A DNA stretch of 64,000 nt. Source: Abyssisolibacter fermentans (lineage in GTDB: Bacteria > Bacillota > Clostridia > Tissierellales > MCWD3). How positions within the stretch are numbered: the stretch's first letter is position 1; every line of letters starts with the position of its first letter. Of the stretch, positions 60,339 through 64,000 are shown piece after piece. The position numbers were made by a program, and so were the translations under genes. The notes under the pieces were generated by a model. It was not told the origin of the DNA. It searched no databases and saw only the letters and a list, made by a program, of their open reading frames with translations. The DNA is taken from assembly GCF_001559865.1 (NCBI RefSeq), contig NZ_LOHE01000037.1, positions 62,001 to 126,000 on the forward strand, in the 5' to 3' direction.

Positions 60339-61057
60339 AAGTTGCCTCCTTTACAATTGATTAGTTAATATAAATTTACAACATACTGAGTTATATGTCA
60401 ATATTTATTTATTGCATATAAAAAATTAAAACTCTATCAAATATAGGATAATACATATATATAGCTAACAATAAAAAATGAAATAAAGCAAGCAGAAGTA
60501 AATATTATAAATTGCAACTATCGTAAAACACTAAAATAGTAATTAAATAGTAAAAAAGTACATGCTATTAAGATTTTGTAATCAATACACGAAAAATTGA
60601 TATTCAAAGGAAAATATAGTAATGTAATAATGTATCAATAAATACATAAGAAAAATAAATTTATTTATAGTATATACTGTCATCTTGATGGAACAGACCA
60701 TATAGAGGAGTGGATTTAAAATACTTAATAATGGGTTTGTTTTCATTTTAATAGTATGAATACATCAAAAGATAAAATATATATAATAGGTAATATAACA
60801 TCTAATAATAATGAAGCCTTAGAGAAGCTGAGGAAAGCAAATTACAAGAGATATATTATTAGCCACAGATTATACATCTGTGGTTTTTATTTGTTATAAA
60901 AATGTGGCAATGAAATTAAATTTATTACATCATTTTATGTGTAAACAAATATTTACAGTATGTAATAAAGTATGATAAAATTAACTTTAAGTTACTTATG
61001 GAAAAAGGCTACGACTATAGATAAATATAATGTATTATTATATGGTGAGGTGGTAAA
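60339..61057. other. Long intergenic interval with one terminator-like hairpin
   Basis: No gene that I can support. A hairpin, CCACAGAT/ATCTGTGG, followed by TTTTT (60863-60888) looks like a terminator on the plus strand. The 47-codon frame at 60758-60898 that would end there has no ribosome site and was not accepted. The rest is AT-rich. Confidence 0.5.
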
Positions 61058-61291
61058 ATGAAGGATAGATTTAAAGTTAATAAAGATAAACGAGAAGATA
61101 TGATCAAATCTATTAAATATTATTTTTCAGAAGAAAGAGATGAAGATTTAGGAGATTTAGCAGCTGGTTTTATCTTAGATTTTTTTATAGAGGAATTAGC
61201 ACCTGAGTTTTATAATATTGGCGTAGCTGATTCATATAAATTTTTGAGCGAAAAGCTTGAAGATATTTATTCTATACAAATTTATAAATAG
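61058..61291 (+). CDS. DUF2164 family protein
   Basis: A 77-residue acidic protein that fits DUF2164 (IKYYFSEERDEDLGDLAAGFILDFFIEELAPEFYNIGVADS, in parts). It is preceded by GGTGAGGTGG. Function unknown; it is conserved and widely distributed. Confidence 0.8.
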   Translation: MKDRFKVNKDKREDMIKSIKYYFSEERDEDLGDLAAGFILDFFIEELAPEFYNIGVADSYKFLSEKLEDIYSIQIYK

Positions 61292-61530
61292 TGAATGTTA
61301 AAAAATATGTGAAATATTATAGATAGTTGTAAAACAAAAATTAAAATATAATGTGTAGATGAGATTAATTGTTTAGCTTATAAGTTTTGTGTGAGGGGAA
61401 CCATCTCATAATCTTTGACGGTTTCCTAGTAACTATATTGGTATATTTTACAACTGTTTTTGGGAAACTTGGTCAGTAGTTTAGTGTTTTGCAACTAAAT
61501 AATGAAATATTATATTAGGAGGTAAATTTT

Positions 61531-61752
61531 ATGGCTGAATTTAAATATGAAATAATTAAAGAGATGGGTGTATTATCTGAATCTAGCAGTGGTTGGACAA
61601 AAGAGTTGAATTTAATAAGCTGGAATGGAAGAAGTCCAAAATATGATTTAAGAGATTGGTCAAAGAATCATGAGAAAATGGGTAAAGGTATTACATTATC
61701 AAAAGAGGATTTGGTAAAACTTAGAGATATTTTGAATGAATTAGATATATAA
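61531..61752 (+). CDS. YdbC/PC4-like single-stranded DNA-binding protein
   Basis: A 73-residue protein of the transcriptional coactivator p15/PC4 family, as in the bacterial YdbC group: WTKELNLISWNGRSPKYDLRDW and GKGITLSKEDLVKLRDIL. It binds single-stranded DNA as a dimer and may affect transcription or recombination. AGGAGG precedes the ATG. The 240 bases before it hold only a weak hairpin (GGGAACC/GGTTTCC near 61396-61426). Confidence 0.85.
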   Translation: MAEFKYEIIKEMGVLSESSSGWTKELNLISWNGRSPKYDLRDWSKNHEKMGKGITLSKEDLVKLRDILNELDI

Positions 61753-61926
61753 CTATTTAAACTATTTAATAAAGGATACATATCTGAGCTACTATGCTAT
61801 ATGTACATAAGGGAAGCTTTTGATGAAATATCTGAAAGCACTTTAGTAACTGTATTGGTAATCTTATTGTATTAGCAAGAGTTTAGGGCAGTAATAATTT
61901 ATTAATAAAATGTAGGAGGAAATTTA

Positions 61927-62697
61927 ATGAATGTTTATAAAGAAAGGCATTCTGTTAGATCGTATAGCTTTGTACCTTTAGAAATAGAACACTATGGAAA
62001 AGTATATGATCTAATTAACAATACTTGTAAGCTTTATGATAATATTGGTGTTGATATAAAATTAATTGATAGTACTGATAATATTATGAGTTCTTATAGA
62101 ATGGTAACAGATTTTATTGGCGAAGTTAAAGCACCATATTATTTAGTCCTATCTTCACAAAAAAAGGAAGGATACCTATATAATATTGGATATATTGGAG
62201 AAGAAATCATATTAGAATTTACCAAATTAGGAATAGGTACTTGTTGGGTTGGGAGCCCAGTAAGTTATGATAAGCTTTACAAAGAAGTAAATTTTAAAGA
62301 TGGATATGAATTTGTCATATTGATAGCTTTTGGATATCCTGATGATAATGAAGTAAGTAAAATTAAAAAGAGATTACATAAGGACGATATTGTATTTAAA
62401 GGTGAGATTAAAAAGGAGCTTATGACAATTATGGATATAGTTAAGATGGCTCCATCGTCATTAAATTCACAGCCTTGGAGGATTCATGTAGATAATAATA
62501 CTTGGCATATCTATATGAAAAAAGGAAATACAATAACTAATAGTTCTTTGCATCAACTAAATAAAATAGATATGGGAATAGCAATAAGACATATAATTAA
62601 AGGTTCTAAAGAACAAGGATTTAAACCAGAAATAATCTCAAGAGATAATATGAAAACTGAAGGATTAGATTATGTTTTGAGTATAAATTTTAATTAA
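61927..62697 (+). CDS. Nitroreductase-family protein
   Basis: A 256-residue flavin oxidoreductase-like protein of the TM-nitroreductase type. KERHSVRSYSFVPLEIE at the start and MAPSSLNSQPWRIHVDN in the second half (SSxNxQPWR) are FMN-binding signatures; GEEIILEFTKLGIGTCWVGSP is the conserved middle. AGGAGG precedes the ATG. Confidence 0.85.
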   Translation: MNVYKERHSVRSYSFVPLEIEHYGKVYDLINNTCKLYDNIGVDIKLIDSTDNIMSSYRMVTDFIGEVKAPYYLVLSSQKKEGYLYNIGYIGEEIILEFTKLGIGTCWVGSPVSYDKLYKEVNFKDGYEFVILIAFGYPDDNEVSKIKKRLHKDDIVFKGEIKKELMTIMDIVKMAPSSLNSQPWRIHVDNNTWHIYMKKGNTITNSSLHQLNKIDMGIAIRHIIKGSKEQGFKPEIISRDNMKTEGLDYVLSINFN

Positions 62698-63188
62698 TAA
62701 GCTTATAAAATATAGGTTAGCAGCAATAGTTATAACCTTCTATTTAAATAAGGAGTTAAAATCTTTATTTCAAGCGATTCACACCTTATGCGATTTGGTA
62801 TGAATCGCTTACTCATACGAAGGCTGAGTAGGAATCTATTTTTTTTTGCGTTTGACTTAAATAAAAAATTCTATAATCCATCATCTAGAATCATACTTCC
62901 ACCAGTTGCCACTCCACTTAATAACATATCCATTACTTTGTCTACAAAATCTAAAGGTATTCCTACATTAAACCATAAGTTCATGTAATATTATTTATAC
63001 AAAATCTTTAACGAAAATAATAGAATATTGTTGTCATGAAAGAACAGATTATGAGTATATTAAAAGGTTTTATAAACAATTAGGTAGAATTTATATATAA
63101 TATGGCGAGAAACCTGTTGAAAATCATTAAATTTACTTATATTAAAAAGCAAATATAAAAAAATTTTTAGTATTAATTGGAGGGAACA
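62698..63188. other. Intergenic interval with a hairpin and a coding-like remnant
   Basis: AAGCGATTCA and TGAATCGCTT (62772-62810) form a 10-bp stem after the nitroreductase. On the minus strand 62876-62984 reads MNLWFNVGIPLDFVDKVMDM and on to SGVATGGSMILDDGL before a stop, which has protein character but no ribosome site; it may be a relic. Confidence 0.4.
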
Positions 63189-63548
63189 ATGAATAAAAAT
63201 TTAAATATCGAAGAAATGTTAAAACTTTCACAGTTGCTTTGGGAACAAAATAAAGAAAATTGGTCTCCTATGGAACCTAGTTATAGTAAAGACTTTTTGT
63301 TATATTTGGTAGAAGAATTAGGAGAAGTTATAGCTATCATTAAGAAAAAAGGAACAGACAGCATAATGGAAGACAAAATAATAAGAGAAAGATTTATTGA
63401 AGAAATGGGTGATGTACTAATGTATTATATGGATGTTTTAAATAGGCTTAAGATTACTGCTGAAGAATTTTCTGAGATTTATATTAAGAAATATGAAAAA
63501 AACATGAATAGAAATTATGAAAAAGAATATAAAACGTATCAAATATAA
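63189..63548 (+). CDS. MazG-like nucleotide pyrophosphohydrolase
   Basis: A 119-residue all-alpha NTP pyrophosphohydrolase. The metal motif is EELGEV near residue 34 and EEMGDVLMYYMDVL near residue 70 (EExxE and ExxD). The ATG at 63189 follows GGAGGG; a TTG at 63177 overlaps that ribosome site. It cleaves nucleoside triphosphates, probably non-canonical ones. Confidence 0.82.
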   Translation: MNKNLNIEEMLKLSQLLWEQNKENWSPMEPSYSKDFLLYLVEELGEVIAIIKKKGTDSIMEDKIIRERFIEEMGDVLMYYMDVLNRLKITAEEFSEIYIKKYEKNMNRNYEKEYKTYQI

Positions 63549-63761
63549 ATAGTTGATTTGTAACATAATTTATATTATAATTAAATTAATTAATATGCAA
63601 ATTAATAATGTTAAACATTATTTTTAATTTTGTAACTCTAAATAAGAAAGTTTCTTAGAAATATATTTTTTAATTAAATTCTTTGTTTTGAAAATTTATT
63701 ATTATATAGAATAATATAAAATTATTATAATATTATTCTAAAGTTAGGGGAGGTATTTTAT

Positions 63762-64000
63762 ATGGGATTTAAATTAGAAACTTACGAAAAATTAACTGGT
63801 GCTACTGATCAAACGCCAGCATTTTCATGTGTTGCTCAGGGTAATGGTGTAGTATTTGCAAAAAAAGGAGCTATGGTAGCTGATCAAGGACAATTTAAAT
63901 ATGAAAAGGTACTATTAGATCCAAATGGTGGTGGCTTGGTAAGAGGTATAGTTAATCAAGTTTCAAGAAGACTTACTGGTGAAAATATGGAAATTATGAA
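63762..64000 (+). CDS. AIM24 family protein, 5' part (continues beyond the window)
   Basis: The first 79 codons of an AIM24/TRAP-like fold protein: FSCVAQGNGVVFAKKGAMVADQG and the later VRGIVNQVSRRLTGEN are typical. AGGGGAGG precedes the ATG. The gene is cut by the window end. Family members are common in Clostridia; their function is unknown. Confidence 0.8.
   Translation, partial: MGFKLETYEKLTGATDQTPAFSCVAQGNGVVFAKKGAMVADQGQFKYEKVLLDPNGGGLVRGIVNQVSRRLTGENMEIM

Noticed and set aside
60758-60898. A 47-codon frame ending in a terminator-like hairpin
   Set aside because: No ribosome site and the last third is encoded by the hairpin itself, so it is probably not a gene.
62788-62988. A 66-codon plus-strand frame after the nitroreductase
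   Set aside because: Low-complexity composition without a ribosome site; the minus strand of the same interval has better protein character (a possible relic).

Overview
The window is AT-rich DNA from a low-GC Firmicute, most likely an anaerobic, amino-acid-fermenting member of the Clostridia. Three things point there: AGGAGG-type ribosome sites with many TTG/GTG starts, ferredoxin-linked 2-oxoacid oxidation with an ADP-forming acyl-CoA synthetase and no respiratory genes, and four sigma-54 (-24/-12) promoters with matching enhancer-binding activators. Genus and species cannot be read from the sequence.

Layout. 0-6.2 kb: an ArsR-controlled split permease, a LysM/M14 cell-wall peptidase, and an ECF sigma factor operon with two zinc-finger anti-sigma-like proteins and a large membrane PepSY-like protein. 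6.2-10.4 kb: a membrane protein of unknown function, an MFS drug exporter, a DUF1576 membrane protein and a small partner. 10.4-20.2 kb: a sigma-54 activator followed by an eleven-gene... more exactly a ten-gene Mrp-type Na+/H+ antiporter operon with its own sigma-54 promoter and a palindromic candidate enhancer. MrpA is split into pieces, and a MITE-like repeat sits at the end of mrpF. 20.2-21.4 kb: decayed DNA including a glutaminase relic. 21.4-33.9 kb: a PAS-type sigma-54 activator and two sigma-54 transcription units holding a VOR-type 2-oxoacid:ferredoxin oxidoreductase, an ADP-forming acyl-CoA synthetase, two BCCT transporters and two enolase-superfamily enzymes, with the relic of a third BCCT gene. 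This reads as a catabolic island for an imported zwitterionic or hydroxy-acid substrate that is turned into a 2-oxoacid and then oxidised for ATP.

34-42.4 kb: glutaminase, a UPF0597/CyuA-like cysteine desulfidase, a zinc-ribbon membrane protein, two tandem secreted leucine-rich-repeat proteins and a ProX/YbaK-type deacylase. 42.5-45.8 kb: a nucleotidyltransferase, then a NUDIX-SatD-DUF3307 operon facing a second, shorter SatD gene. SatD proteins carry motifs placed like those of class III nucleotide cyclases, so SatD plus the membrane protein is a candidate undescribed nucleotide-signalling pair. 46-50.1 kb: repeat-rich accessory DNA bounded by a 177-bp direct repeat of an insertion-sequence end, holding a beheaded polymorphic toxin with a candidate immunity gene, a small secreted metalloprotease and a secreted partner.

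50.2-57.7 kb (minus strand): a galactitol-family PTS operon led by a LevR-type sigma-54 activator with its own -24/-12 promoter, followed by EIIA, EIIB, EIIC, a class II aldolase, a zinc alcohol dehydrogenase and a previously unlisted 53-residue membrane protein. 58-64 kb: small conserved genes, an ABC exporter, a PC4/YdbC-like DNA-binding protein, a nitroreductase, a MazG-like pyrophosphohydrolase and the start of an AIM24 family gene. No rRNA, tRNA or CRISPR array was seen.
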